Made by a program: the position numbers and the translations under genes
Origin: an uncultured Acetatifactor sp.
Lineage (GTDB): Bacteria > Bacillota > Clostridia > Lachnospirales > Lachnospiraceae
Direction: 5' to 3'
DNA: 59,285 nucleotides
Assembly: GCA_910586515.1 (NCBI GenBank)
Contig: CAJUGL010000016.1
Span: 1-59,285 of the forward strand
Shown here: positions 32,933 through 41,429 of the stretch, in pieces
Layout of the letters: every line of letters begins with the position of its first letter
Position numbering within the stretch: position 1 is the first letter of the stretch
The notes under the pieces: model-generated
Databases searched by the model: none
The model's input: the letters and a program-made list of their open reading frames with translations, nothing else
Told to the model about the DNA's origin: nothing

Positions 32933-33327
32933 ACTCCCTTTTCGAAAAAGTGTTTTTCGACAACTTAACAGTTCTATAAACTGGAAATTACTTATCTTCC
33001 TTCAAGGCTTTGGCTGCGACAACTATTCCTATAACGGCGAGAACATAGAAAAAAAGAATAATATAACATTCAATGCCACCAAATTCAAATACATTTAAAA
33101 CTGTTGACCACGCTCCTTCCTGAATGACAGATGCGCTTGCGATCAGCCAACCAGTTCCGCCAATAATTCCACATAGCATTAAGGCACAACCAAAAATCAG
33201 CTTTTTCATGCAGTCACACTCCTTTATGAAATTCCAGTTTATATAGTTAATTATAAAATCTTTATCTTCATTACAATGTATATTAATAAGTCATTTTCCA
33301 ATGGGTACACAATTCCGAAAAGGGAGT
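32933..33327. mobile_element. Cargo-bearing mobile cassette 2 (TIR element without transposase)
   Basis: 395-bp element with ends ACTCCCTTTTCGAAAAAGTG and, inverted, ACTCCCTTTTCGGAATTGTG, flanked by a 6-bp direct repeat ATCTAA (32927-32932 and 33328-33333). Its leader (33226-33245) matches that of cassette 1, and an inverted partial copy of it lies at 32973-32990. It carries one small membrane-protein gene and no transposase. Confidence 0.8.
32988..33209 (-). CDS. Small two-helix membrane protein, cassette cargo
   Basis: 73 aa with two hydrophobic segments (about residues 4-27 and 47-66) joined by a polar loop and ending in a Lys/Glu tail. AAGGAG stands 9 nt before the ATG. Function unknown. 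It is AT-rich relative to neighbours and fills nearly all of cassette 2. Its stop codon overlaps the inverted leader copy. Confidence 0.7.
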   Translation of the reverse strand: MKKLIFGCALMLCGIIGGTGWLIASASVIQEGAWSTVLNVFEFGGIECYIILFFYVLAVIGIVVAAKALKEDK

Positions 33328-33333
33328 ATCTAA

Positions 33334-33703
33334 ATACCCTTCTTGTTTCCGCATGGAAAGCCCTCTGCCATACCGCCAACCGCTGCTTTTCTCCTGATAC
33401 CTTACACCTGGGAAGCCCCGCTTATCCTGATACCTTACGCATGGAAGCACCGCTTATCCGGCGGCCGCAAAACAGGCAGGGCAGACCGCGGCGGCTTTGT
33501 GAAAACACTGGGCGCGTTGTGGAGAGGAGACTTTCGGCGATGCGCGTCCTATGGCGCGCATTGCCGATGCCAAGGCTCCTCGGAACGCTCTTAGCGCCGA
33601 TGAGCAAAGCCGCCGCGGGCTGCCCGCCGTCCCCCGACGCCCCGGCAGGCAGCTTCCCCATCCCAAGCATCCCGGCGCCCCCGGCAGGCAGCTTCCCCCA
33701 TCC
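33334..33703. other. GC-rich, heavily folded region downstream of the glycyl radical enzyme gene
   Basis: No supported gene. A 14-bp perfect inverted repeat (CCGCGGCGGCTTTG, 33486-33499, with 33605-33618) encloses a second stem (GGCGATGCGCG with CGCGCATTGCC, one wobble). Two direct repeats are present: CTGATACCTTAC units near 33395-33450 and GGCAGGCAGCTTCCCC units near 33645-33700. It lies on the 3' side of the glycyl radical enzyme gene and directly abuts cassette 2. Could be a non-coding RNA, a degenerate repeat or terminator-like structure. Confidence 0.55.
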
Positions 33704-36229
33704 TTAGAACCCCTGCTCCGTCCTGCGGATAATATCATCCTGCAGCGACTTTGACAACGTGGTAAACAGCGCGCTGTACCCTGCCACACGCACCACCAGA
33801 TGGGCATATTTCTCCGGATGAGCCTGGGCATCCAACAATGTCTGCCTGTCCACCACATTGAACTGCATATGACTGCCCTTCTGGTCAAAATAGGAACGGA
33901 TTAACGCCACAAAATTCTCCAGTCCCTTCTCCCCGCTTAGAGCCGTGGGATGAAATTTCTGATTAAACAAAGTGCCGTTGGAAGCGATTCCATGGTCTAA
34001 CTTGGACACGGAATTTGCCGCAGCAGTGGGCCCCAACACATCCTTGCCCGCGGAAGGCGAAACCCCGTCCGCCACAGGCGTATGGGCCAGCCTGCCGTCA
34101 GGAGTCGCCCCGGTCTGGGCGCCCAGAGGCACGTTGGCGGATACGGGATACAGTCCCGCCTGGAACTGGCCCCCTCTGGGATTGTGGTATTTCAGCAGTG
34201 GCCTGGTATAGGTATATGCTACATCCCGTGCAAACATATCCACTTCTTCGTTATCGTTTCCGAACTTGGGCACCTCATCAATCATGGCCCGCAGCTCCTC
34301 ATAGCGCTTCTTCTCTTCCGGCGAAACCTCCGTATTCATCACCGCCGCAATCATGCCCGCCACCTGGTCCTCGTCCACGGACATGCCGTTCCTGCTCATC
34401 TCCCTAAGGATTTCCGTAACAATCTCCCCTGCGCTGACAGCGTCAAAGCCCTGTCCGTAATTCATGGCAAGAGCACGCTTGTACTCCGCCAGAGTCACCT
34501 TTTTCTCGTCAAATACCAGTTTCTTAATGGCATACAGCGAGTCCGCCATATTTGCAATACCAAAGCCCTGTGGCCCGGTGAAATTGTAGACCGCGCCGCC
34601 CTCCTGAACGGTTTTGCCCCGCTTAATGCAGTCCTCCACCATGCAGGACAGGAAAGGCAGGGGACATCTGACGGCATGAGCCACGTCAATGGCATTGTCC
34701 GCATTTACCAACAGCGATATATTGTATTCCATCTGCTTCTTGTAAGCATCATAAAATTCTTCAAACGTGGACATATTTTCCACGTCCCCGGTCTCTATGC
34801 TGATCTTCTCCCCCTTATCCCATCCGTTGGAAAATACCAGTTCCAGAGGACGGCACATATTGTAGAAGGCCGCATCATGCCACCCTTCCGTCTTGCCTGC
34901 CTTCTGTGGCTCCACACAGCCGATGATATTGTACTCCCTGGCGTCCTCCAAAGTCAGGCCCCGGCTCAACAGGGAGGGGATAATCACCTCGTCATTATAA
35001 TAGGCAGGAAGCCCGATTCCCGTGCGGGTCAGATCCGCCGCCTTCATCAGCAGATCATGGGGAGACTTGTTCCACACCCGAATGGACAGAGATGGCTGCG
35101 GCAGAAACACATGCTTGGAGGCGCTGATACACATAAAGGACAGATCGTTTGTCACGTCTAACCCTTCCTTGTCCTGCCCCCCTACGATCAGATTCTGGAA
35201 CAGGCTGTAGCCCGCAAAGCCCTCTGCACTGGCAGCGTCACGGCATTTGTTCAAATCGTTTAATTTTACCCAGATACAGTCGATAAGCTCCTGGGCAAAC
35301 TCCCTGGACAGCTTTCCCGCCTCCAGATCCTTCTTATAATAAGGATACATATACTGGTCAAAGCGTCCCGGCGAAATCGAATGCCCACTGGACTCCAGCT
35401 GAATCAGCTGCTGCACAAACCAGAAGCTCTGGCAGGCTTCATGGAACGTGGAAGCCCCGTATTCCGGCACCCGGGCGCAGTTGGCCGCTATCTGCAGCAG
35501 CTCCTGCTTCCTGGCCGAATCCCTGCAGGCAGCCCCCTCTTTCTCCGCCAGTTCCGCATACCTGCGGGCATACCGGATCACGGCCTCACAGCTCAAGATG
35601 GCCGCCTTCAAAAACTGGCTCTTGGTACAGTAATCCGCATCCCCCGGACTGCACTTGTCCAGTTCCGCCTCCATCTCCTGAATCAGTCCCCTGTAGCCAA
35701 TGGCCAGGACCTTGTCATACTGCACGGTCACATGCCCCACGCCGTTATAAAAATAATTGCCCGGAGTGAAAATATTGTGCTCCATGGCCTTCTTCGTCTC
35801 CTCGGTCATGAGGGCGGTGGCCAGTTCACTGGTGGTTTTCCCTTTCCAGTAGGCGTCCGCCTCCAGAAGGTCTTTCTTGGTCTGCTCCGCTATGTAGAAA
35901 GGGTCCGCTTTCCGCGTGGCCACGGTGTCGAACTCCGCCTCCAGCCATTGATAGGAAAATTCCGGATAGGTCTGGCAGCCCCGGGGTGCAATGGTACTGC
36001 TGCCCACCACCAGTTCGTCCTCCCTGATAATAATGGGAATGTTGTCAAGTATATGGGCAAAAGCCAGAGCGCGCCGCATGACAATGGGCCTGTCCTCCGT
36101 CGCTTTATAAGATTCCGTGATCAGCTTCGCCCTGGCGGACTCGATCTCCGGCATTTTGGCGTAAAGATGAGCTACCAGTTTGGGGATTCGCTCCGTTTTG
36201 GGAATTTCTTCTGTGTAATACTTTGCCAT
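33704..36229 (-). CDS. Glycyl radical diol dehydratase (1,2-propanediol dehydratase, B12-independent)
   Basis: 841 aa, full length. Glycyl radical site RVAGYSALF with Gly817; thiyl radical Cys438 and base Glu440 in IIGCVEPQ. His166, His283, Ser284 and Asp452 fall where the diol-binding residues of the C. butyricum glycerol dehydratase lie. Thus a diol dehydratase rather than choline lyase or pyruvate formate-lyase. With the fucose-type aldolase, the substrate is most likely (S)-1,2-propanediol, giving propionaldehyde. The chain starts directly with the catalytic barrel (MAKYYTEEIPKTERIPKLV), with no encapsulation extension. GGAG precedes the ATG. It follows a phosphorylase gene. Confidence 0.95.
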   Translation of the reverse strand: MAKYYTEEIPKTERIPKLVAHLYAKMPEIESARAKLITESYKATEDRPIVMRRALAFAHILDNIPIIIREDELVVGSSTIAPRGCQTYPEFSYQWLEAEFDTVATRKADPFYIAEQTKKDLLEADAYWKGKTTSELATALMTEETKKAMEHNIFTPGNYFYNGVGHVTVQYDKVLAIGYRGLIQEMEAELDKCSPGDADYCTKSQFLKAAILSCEAVIRYARRYAELAEKEGAACRDSARKQELLQIAANCARVPEYGASTFHEACQSFWFVQQLIQLESSGHSISPGRFDQYMYPYYKKDLEAGKLSREFAQELIDCIWVKLNDLNKCRDAASAEGFAGYSLFQNLIVGGQDKEGLDVTNDLSFMCISASKHVFLPQPSLSIRVWNKSPHDLLMKAADLTRTGIGLPAYYNDEVIIPSLLSRGLTLEDAREYNIIGCVEPQKAGKTEGWHDAAFYNMCRPLELVFSNGWDKGEKISIETGDVENMSTFEEFYDAYKKQMEYNISLLVNADNAIDVAHAVRCPLPFLSCMVEDCIKRGKTVQEGGAVYNFTGPQGFGIANMADSLYAIKKLVFDEKKVTLAEYKRALAMNYGQGFDAVSAGEIVTEILREMSRNGMSVDEDQVAGMIAAVMNTEVSPEEKKRYEELRAMIDEVPKFGNDNEEVDMFARDVAYTYTRPLLKYHNPRGGQFQAGLYPVSANVPLGAQTGATPDGRLAHTPVADGVSPSAGKDVLGPTAAANSVSKLDHGIASNGTLFNQKFHPTALSGEKGLENFVALIRSYFDQKGSHMQFNVVDRQTLLDAQAHPEKYAHLVVRVAGYSALFTTLSKSLQDDIIRRTEQGF

Positions 36230-36312
36230 TGCTGCTCCTTTCCATATCCAGTACTGTGTGCTGTTTTTCCTTTATCTGCGTTATCTCTTTATATTATGAT
36301 GTTGGGATCAGA

Positions 36313-37077
36313 CTAAATGATCTCCACCAGTTCCCTGCACAGCATAACCAAATCATGCCGGATTCCCTCCCGGGTGTTCCATCCTCTTCCGGACCATTCT
36401 TCTCCGGAAACATCATCCCCGCCATAGATCAGCGCGCCATAGGCAAAGTTCCGAAACCGGGCAACGGCAATGCACCCGGCCTGCTCCATTTCCACAATCT
36501 TCGCGCCTTCCTCTTTTCTCCTGCTGATTCTCTGGGCTGTCTCCCGGAAAAGAGCGTCCGTGGTCCAGGTCAGACCGTTCAGATAAGGTATGCTGCGGCC
36601 GTTGAGGTAATTTTTGATTTTACCGGTAACCTCCGGATCTGTATAAATCACTCTTGAGGGCGCTATGTACTGATAGGAGAAGCCCTCGTCCCTGATGGCT
36701 CCGTCTACCACCAGAATCTCACCCACCGCAATGTTCCGGTCCAGAACGCCCCCGCCGCCGCAGAACATGACTTTCTCAATTCCCATTGCATGAAATTCGT
36801 CCAGATTTCCCCCGCAGGCGGGACAGCCCACCTGTCCCAACGTCAGCAGCACGTCAGGATATTCTGTAAAACGATAAACCATAAACGGATTTTCGCCCGG
36901 CATAAGCCGCTCTTCCCTGATTTGTCCCTGCGCCGCCAGTTTGTTCACCACTTCCGGAAAAAAGGTAATTACCATCTTGTCCGTCCCGAACTTCTCATGC
37001 CCAAAACTGCCGGGATTTAATTTCGCTGTGGGATTGTCATCAAATTCCAATACCGGAAAGTCATTTCTGCTAAGCAT
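36313..37077 (-). CDS. Nucleoside phosphorylase-like protein 1
   Basis: 254 aa of the PNP/UDP family: KVMFCGGGGVLDRNIAVGEILVV, AIRDEGFSYQYIAPSR and IVEMEQAGCIAVARFR. Paralogue of the 29816-30622 product, sharing the whole layout at low identity. GAGGAGGAG precedes the ATG. It is the first gene behind the promoter at 37.15 kb and is followed after 83 nt by the glycyl radical enzyme gene, so the two are co-transcribed. Predicted to cleave a nucleoside phosphorolytically; substrate unknown. Confidence 0.85.
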   Translation of the reverse strand: MLSRNDFPVLEFDDNPTAKLNPGSFGHEKFGTDKMVITFFPEVVNKLAAQGQIREERLMPGENPFMVYRFTEYPDVLLTLGQVGCPACGGNLDEFHAMGIEKVMFCGGGGVLDRNIAVGEILVVDGAIRDEGFSYQYIAPSRVIYTDPEVTGKIKNYLNGRSIPYLNGLTWTTDALFRETAQRISRRKEEGAKIVEMEQAGCIAVARFRNFAYGALIYGGDDVSGEEWSGRGWNTREGIRHDLVMLCRELVEII

Positions 37078-37146
37078 ACTGCGCTCCTCCTCTACAGAAT
37101 CCGGCCTGTCTCTCCTGCCGGATTTTCAAAGTTGTCCATATTGTTC

Positions 37147-37199
37147 AGTATATGCTTATATGAAAGGGATGTCAATAAATCTGGCACTATTTTTATTGA
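37147..37199 (-). promoter_or_regulatory. Promoter of the phosphorylase-glycyl radical enzyme unit
   Basis: On the minus strand TTGACA (37170-37175), 17-nt spacer, TATACT (37147-37152). An inverted repeat TCAATAAA/TTTATTGA (37172-37179, 37192-37199) overlaps the -35 box, as at the shell operon promoter, where ATTTGTTGAC corresponds to ATTTATTGAC here. Confidence 0.75.
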
Positions 37200-37291
37200 T
37201 ATTTTTGTGGATTTATTTTGTTTTATGTTGTTTCTTAAACATCGCAGCAAATTTCCCGCAAAGCTTTCTGTGTCGTTCGCGCCCCATCCCG

Positions 37292-37687
37292 CTATGACTG
37301 CCCGGAAGCCTCTCGTTTCGGAATCGTCTTTACGCCAAGCATAAAATAAAAGACATGGAACACCCACACGCAGGCAAGGACAATCCTCCCCACGGGAACC
37401 TGATCCATCATGATAAATCCCACTGACATCAAAAGCGTAACCGTCACCATAATCTTAACTTTCGTTTTCCGCGTCATGCCCCTGCCTTTCACGTAGCTTT
37501 CCAGATTGTTTTTATACAGCTTTGTCCCGGTAAACCAGTGATTCAGCCTTTCCGAACTTCTGGCAAAGCAGAACGCCGCCAGCAGAAGAAACGGGAAAGA
37601 AGGCAGAAGCGGAAGAACCGCGCCTAAAGCGCCCAACCCTGCACCGATGCATCCTAAAACCACGTATAAAATCTTTTTAAGCCTCAT
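37292..37687 (-). CDS. YbaN-like DUF454 inner-membrane protein
   Basis: 131 aa from the ATG at 37687. DUF454 signature LGALGAVLPLLPSFPFLLLAAFCFARSS near the N-terminus, with membrane segments at about 8-30, 75-95 and 98-118. The GGAGG lies 13 nt upstream, a long spacing. Function unknown; it sits behind the CydDC-like pair and may belong to that unit. Confidence 0.85.
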   Translation of the reverse strand: MRLKKILYVVLGCIGAGLGALGAVLPLLPSFPFLLLAAFCFARSSERLNHWFTGTKLYKNNLESYVKGRGMTRKTKVKIMVTVTLLMSVGFIMMDQVPVGRIVLACVWVFHVFYFMLGVKTIPKREASGQS

Positions 37688-37801
37688 TATATTACTTAAG
37701 CCTCCTTCTCTTTTTCTTTGTTTCCAACACATTGCATGCCGCTCCGTATGGAGGAAGATCATCCTGCCCGGAACAGGCGCCGGATATCCGCACAGGCGCG
37801 G

Positions 37802-39487
37802 CTACCTGGTCTGTTGCCCGCAAAAATACACCATATCCGCAATCCTCATGGTGGACTGCCTGTGTGACACCAACAGCACCGTTTTTCCATCCTGCCCTTC
37901 CCGCAGGGATTTCAGGATGACCGCCTCATTTAAGCTGTCCAGGTTACTGGTAGGCTCGTCAAGGAGCAGGAAAGGCGCGTCATGCAGAAATGCCCTTGCC
38001 AGCCCAAGCCGCTGCCTCTCCCCGCCCGAAAGAGTATCCCCAAGTTCCCCTACAGGCGTATCATACCCCTGGGGCAGCCCCATGATAAAATCATGAATGG
38101 AAGCTTTCCGGCAGGCCGCTTCCATTTCAGCGTCCGTGGCGTCCGGCTTCGCAATCCGCAGATTGCTTCTGATGCTGTCACGGAACAGATGGGTTTCCTG
38201 GGTCATGAAGCTCTCCATATCTCTCAAATCCGCCGTGTTTATTTCGGCAATGTTCCTGCCGGAAATCTCCACCCTTCCGTTTTCCGCATCCCAGAAACGC
38301 ATGAACAGCTTTAACAGCGTGGATTTCCCGCTTCCGCTTTTCCCGACAATCCCGGTGATCTTTCCTTCCTGAATCTCCAAAGACACACCGTCAAGAATGT
38401 TTTCCGCCCCATAGGAAAAGCTGACGTTTTTTGCGGCAGCGCCTTCAAAGGCCGCTTTTCGGCCCGTATTTTTTTCCCGGCCCGTCTCCTCCACTGCGGG
38501 CGTTTCGTCTAAAATGTCCAACACGCGGCTGCCCGCGGCGAAGGTATTCTGCAGCGTGCTTCCCAGATTTGCCAATGCCACGGTGGGGCCAAAAGAAGAA
38601 AACAGGGCAATGACCGGAACGAGTACCCCGTCAAAATCCGCTTCCGCCTTTTGGTACAGCATTGCGGAGACGAACAGCATACACAGATCAGATATCAGGA
38701 TTGCCGTATTCGTGACCGCCATATTCCTCCCCGCGGCACGCTTCATCCGTTGTTCGATCTCCGAAAGAGCCTCCGTCCTTTCATTCATCTGCATCAGGCG
38801 TTCCCTGCCCCGTCCATACTGTATGATTTCGGACAGCCCCCGCAGACTGTCCAGGACAAACCCGCTTAAAGCTCCGGAACCGGCCCGGAACTCCGCAGCG
38901 GCAGATGCCTCTGTTCGTCCGCCGCCGCTTAACTTTGAAGTGACAGCCGGTATTGCAATCCCCACTGCCAGATATGCCAGAAGCGCCAGAATCCCCAGCG
39001 CCGGGTGGAAGGCGCCGATAAACAGACACATAACGACGGTATACAAAAATGCGATTGCCGCCGGAGAAATGGTGTGCGCATAGAAAACCTCCAACAGCTC
39101 GATATCCGACGTAATGACCGAGATCAGATCCCCTTTGTCCCTGCCCTCCAGTTTTGCAGGGCAGAGTTTCCGTAATGCAAGGAACACCTTATCCCGGATC
39201 AGCGCCAGCAGCTTAAACGCGATAAAATGGTTGCAGGACTGTTCCGCATACCGAAGACCCGCCCGCAGCACAGCAAACACAAGTACACAGGCAAATATGC
39301 ATTTCAGGCTCAACGGCGTATCAATGCCAAGCAGCCCAAGCACGGCGTATCCGCCGAAAACCGTGATAAACGATGCGCACAAATGACCTGCAAGCCCCAT
39401 GACCACCGCCAGGACCATAAATCCCGCAAGGGGCTTCACAAGGCATGCCAGCCTTGCCATAACCGCAAATCCGCTCCGCCTTTTCAT
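37802..39487 (-). CDS. cydC: CydC-like ABC exporter subunit
   Basis: 561 aa. Six-helix transmembrane domain, then an NBD with Walker A GKSGSGKST (about 386), signature LSGGERQRLGLARAF (about 489) and Walker B LLLDEPTSNLD (about 509). The N-terminal arrangement (FRYAEQSCNHFIAFKLLALIRDKVF-like block, here LRYAEQSCNHFIAFKLL) is typical of CydC, which with CydD exports thiols or binds haem in cytochrome bd assembly. No cytochrome bd genes are here, so another exported compound is equally possible. Overlaps the CydD-like gene by 4 nt. Confidence 0.8.
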   Translation of the reverse strand: MKRRSGFAVMARLACLVKPLAGFMVLAVVMGLAGHLCASFITVFGGYAVLGLLGIDTPLSLKCIFACVLVFAVLRAGLRYAEQSCNHFIAFKLLALIRDKVFLALRKLCPAKLEGRDKGDLISVITSDIELLEVFYAHTISPAAIAFLYTVVMCLFIGAFHPALGILALLAYLAVGIAIPAVTSKLSGGGRTEASAAAEFRAGSGALSGFVLDSLRGLSEIIQYGRGRERLMQMNERTEALSEIEQRMKRAAGRNMAVTNTAILISDLCMLFVSAMLYQKAEADFDGVLVPVIALFSSFGPTVALANLGSTLQNTFAAGSRVLDILDETPAVEETGREKNTGRKAAFEGAAAKNVSFSYGAENILDGVSLEIQEGKITGIVGKSGSGKSTLLKLFMRFWDAENGRVEISGRNIAEINTADLRDMESFMTQETHLFRDSIRSNLRIAKPDATDAEMEAACRKASIHDFIMGLPQGYDTPVGELGDTLSGGERQRLGLARAFLHDAPFLLLDEPTSNLDSLNEAVILKSLREGQDGKTVLLVSHRQSTMRIADMVYFCGQQTR

Positions 39488-41256
39488 ATATCCGTACCGT
39501 CCTTTCCAAAATTTTCAAGACTCTGCTGCGTGTTCCACAGCTTTGCATAAATGCCGCCCCGCGCCAACAGTTGCTCATGGCTGCCGCTTTCTGCCACGTT
39601 CCCCCCATCCATCACATAGATATTGTCTGATTCCGTCACATTGGCAAGGCGGTGGGAAATAAGGATTACTGTTTTATGCCCCGCCAACCCATGGATTTCC
39701 CGCATAATGTCATTCTCACTCTCCACATCAATATTGGAGGCAGCCTCGTCAAAAATATACACGGGACTGTCATGGAGCAGCGCCCTTGCCAACGCAAGCC
39801 TCTGGCGCTGCCCGCCCGACAGGTTAGAGGCTTTTTCCGTAAGAAATGTATCAAGCCCGCCTCCGGACCTCGAAAAGCCTGCCATGTTCACCCGCTCCAA
39901 AACCTCCCACAGCTCCGGGTCAGAGGCGTCCGGCTTCCCCATCCGAAGATTCTCTCTCACCGTGCCCTTGAACAGGTAACTCTGATGGCTGACATAAGTA
40001 ATGTTTTTCATCAGTTCCGATTCCCTTATGTCTGCCAGTTCCCTGCCTCCGATTTCCACCGAACCGCCAAAGCCCCTGTTTCTCCCCATTAAAACTGCCG
40101 CCGCAGTGGACTTTCCGCAGCCGCTCTCCCCCACAATGGAAACAAATCTCCCTTTCGGAAACTCCATGTCAATTCCGCACAGAATTTCCCTTCCTCCATT
40201 GTCAAAATCGCCCCCACCTGAAGAATTGCCGTCATAGGAAAACCGCAGTCCGGTACAGACAATATCGCAGTCCGGCGGAAAGCATCCTGTCTTCTCTTCT
40301 GTTTCAGGCAGATCCAGCAGGCGGAAAATCTTGTCGCCTGCCGCCATGCCGTTCATCGCCACATGGAAGAAACTGCCAAGCTGCCGCATGGGGATAAAGA
40401 AATCCGCCGAAAGAAGGATAAGCAAAAGACATCCCGAAAGCGTCACATTCCCTGCACGGAACTGCGTTGCCGCCATAATCACCCCTAATGCCGCGCCCCC
40501 ATAGGCAATCAGGTCCATGATGGTAATCGAATTAAGCTGCATTGTCAGAACTTTCATGGTTATTCTACGGAATTTTTCCGCCTCGCGATTCATCTCCTCA
40601 TTCTTAAAACCGTCCGCCTGGTAGATTTTAAGTGTGGTAAGTCCCTGCAGGTTTTCCAGAAAGGTATCTCCCAAAGCCGTGTACTGCCCCCAGTATTTAG
40701 ACAGCAGCTTTTTCGCCCATGTCTGCACCGCCGCTATGGAAACGGGTATCAGGGGCACACATACAAGCAGGACAACCGCGGAAGGCACATTGACAAAGCA
40801 CAAACAGGCAAACAATGTAAGCGGGGCAAGCATCGCATAGAAGAACTGCGGAAGATATGACCCGAAGTAGGTTTCAAGCTGCTCCACCCCCTCCACCGCC
40901 ACCTGCACCACTTCCGATGTCTTCACCTGCCCATTGTAAGAAGCGCCCAGCCGCAGAAGTTTTTCATATATTTTTTCACGCAGTACTTTTTTTACCGTTT
41001 TTGATGAGAGATATCCCAAACGGCTTGAAAGGAGTGTACAGGCAAAACGGACCGTAACCGCTGCCCCTGCTGCCGCAGCCGTAAAGAACCCGCTGTTTTT
41101 ATCTGCCGTTTTATGGAAAAGAGAAGCAAGCAGGCCTGTTAATGCCGTCATCAGGGCTATATTCGCCGCAAGGGAACACCACTGGGCCGCCACGTTGCCC
41201 GCTATATATTTTTTACTCTCGCTGACAGTCCCGATCAGCCTTTTATTGATCATCAT
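39484..41256 (-). CDS. cydD: CydD-like ABC exporter subunit
   Basis: 590 aa. Transmembrane domain plus NBD with Walker A GESGCGKST (about 379), signature LSGGQRQRL (about 483) and Walker B YIFDEAASNID (about 501). A stretch rich in Gly/Asp/Asn (SSGGGDFDNGGRE) is inserted before the NBD. First gene of the pair; AGGAGG precedes the ATG and the structured leader lies just upstream. Tandem GTTAGT operators suggest a TetR-type repressor encoded elsewhere. Confidence 0.82.
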   Translation of the reverse strand: MMINKRLIGTVSESKKYIAGNVAAQWCSLAANIALMTALTGLLASLFHKTADKNSGFFTAAAAGAAVTVRFACTLLSSRLGYLSSKTVKKVLREKIYEKLLRLGASYNGQVKTSEVVQVAVEGVEQLETYFGSYLPQFFYAMLAPLTLFACLCFVNVPSAVVLLVCVPLIPVSIAAVQTWAKKLLSKYWGQYTALGDTFLENLQGLTTLKIYQADGFKNEEMNREAEKFRRITMKVLTMQLNSITIMDLIAYGGAALGVIMAATQFRAGNVTLSGCLLLILLSADFFIPMRQLGSFFHVAMNGMAAGDKIFRLLDLPETEEKTGCFPPDCDIVCTGLRFSYDGNSSGGGDFDNGGREILCGIDMEFPKGRFVSIVGESGCGKSTAAAVLMGRNRGFGGSVEIGGRELADIRESELMKNITYVSHQSYLFKGTVRENLRMGKPDASDPELWEVLERVNMAGFSRSGGGLDTFLTEKASNLSGGQRQRLALARALLHDSPVYIFDEAASNIDVESENDIMREIHGLAGHKTVILISHRLANVTESDNIYVMDGGNVAESGSHEQLLARGGIYAKLWNTQQSLENFGKDGTDI

Positions 41257-41262
41257 AAATTT

Positions 41263-41395
41263 ACCTCCTATTTATACTGCAGACCGCCAGGATTTACAGT
41301 AATGCCTACGGGAAAATACCTGGCTGGCGGTCTGCAGTCGGGTTGTACTGCAAATTCAACCGGTGTGCAGTATAAATCGCTGCGGATGCAGCCCT
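41263..41395 (-). promoter_or_regulatory. Structured leader, long form of the CGCAGCGA element, before cydD
   Basis: On the minus strand GCAGCGATTTATACTGCA opens the element and TGCAGTATAAAT closes it directly before AGGAGG. The outer 12-bp stem competes with an inner 14-bp stem (CTGCAGACCGCCAG with CTGGCGGTCTGCAG) because both need the same TGCAG. The two folds are mutually exclusive and differ right at the ribosome binding site. The start is preceded by a GCTGC/GCAGC hairpin. Confidence 0.7.
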
Positions 41396-41400
41396 ATTTG

Positions 41401-41416
41401 GTTAGTAAAAACTAAC
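41401..41416. promoter_or_regulatory. Operator 1, GTTAGT-N4-ACTAAC
   Basis: Perfect palindrome GTTAGTAAAAACTAAC in the transcribed leader of the CydDC-like unit. A near-identical site lies 46 nt upstream. The pattern is of the kind bound by TetR-family dimers. Confidence 0.6.
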
Positions 41417-41429
41417 CCATGTCCTTAAA

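Noticed and set aside
33276..33707. Plus-strand 143-aa ORF.
   Set aside because: Pro/Arg-rich translation of GC-rich inverted repeats, no ribosome binding site, antisense to the end of the glycyl radical enzyme gene.
33704..36229. Choline trimethylamine-lyase or pyruvate formate-lyase.
   Set aside because: Residues at the diol-binding positions (His166, His283, Ser284, Glu440, Asp452) fit diol dehydratases, and an aldolase and no choline-specific genes are in the locus.
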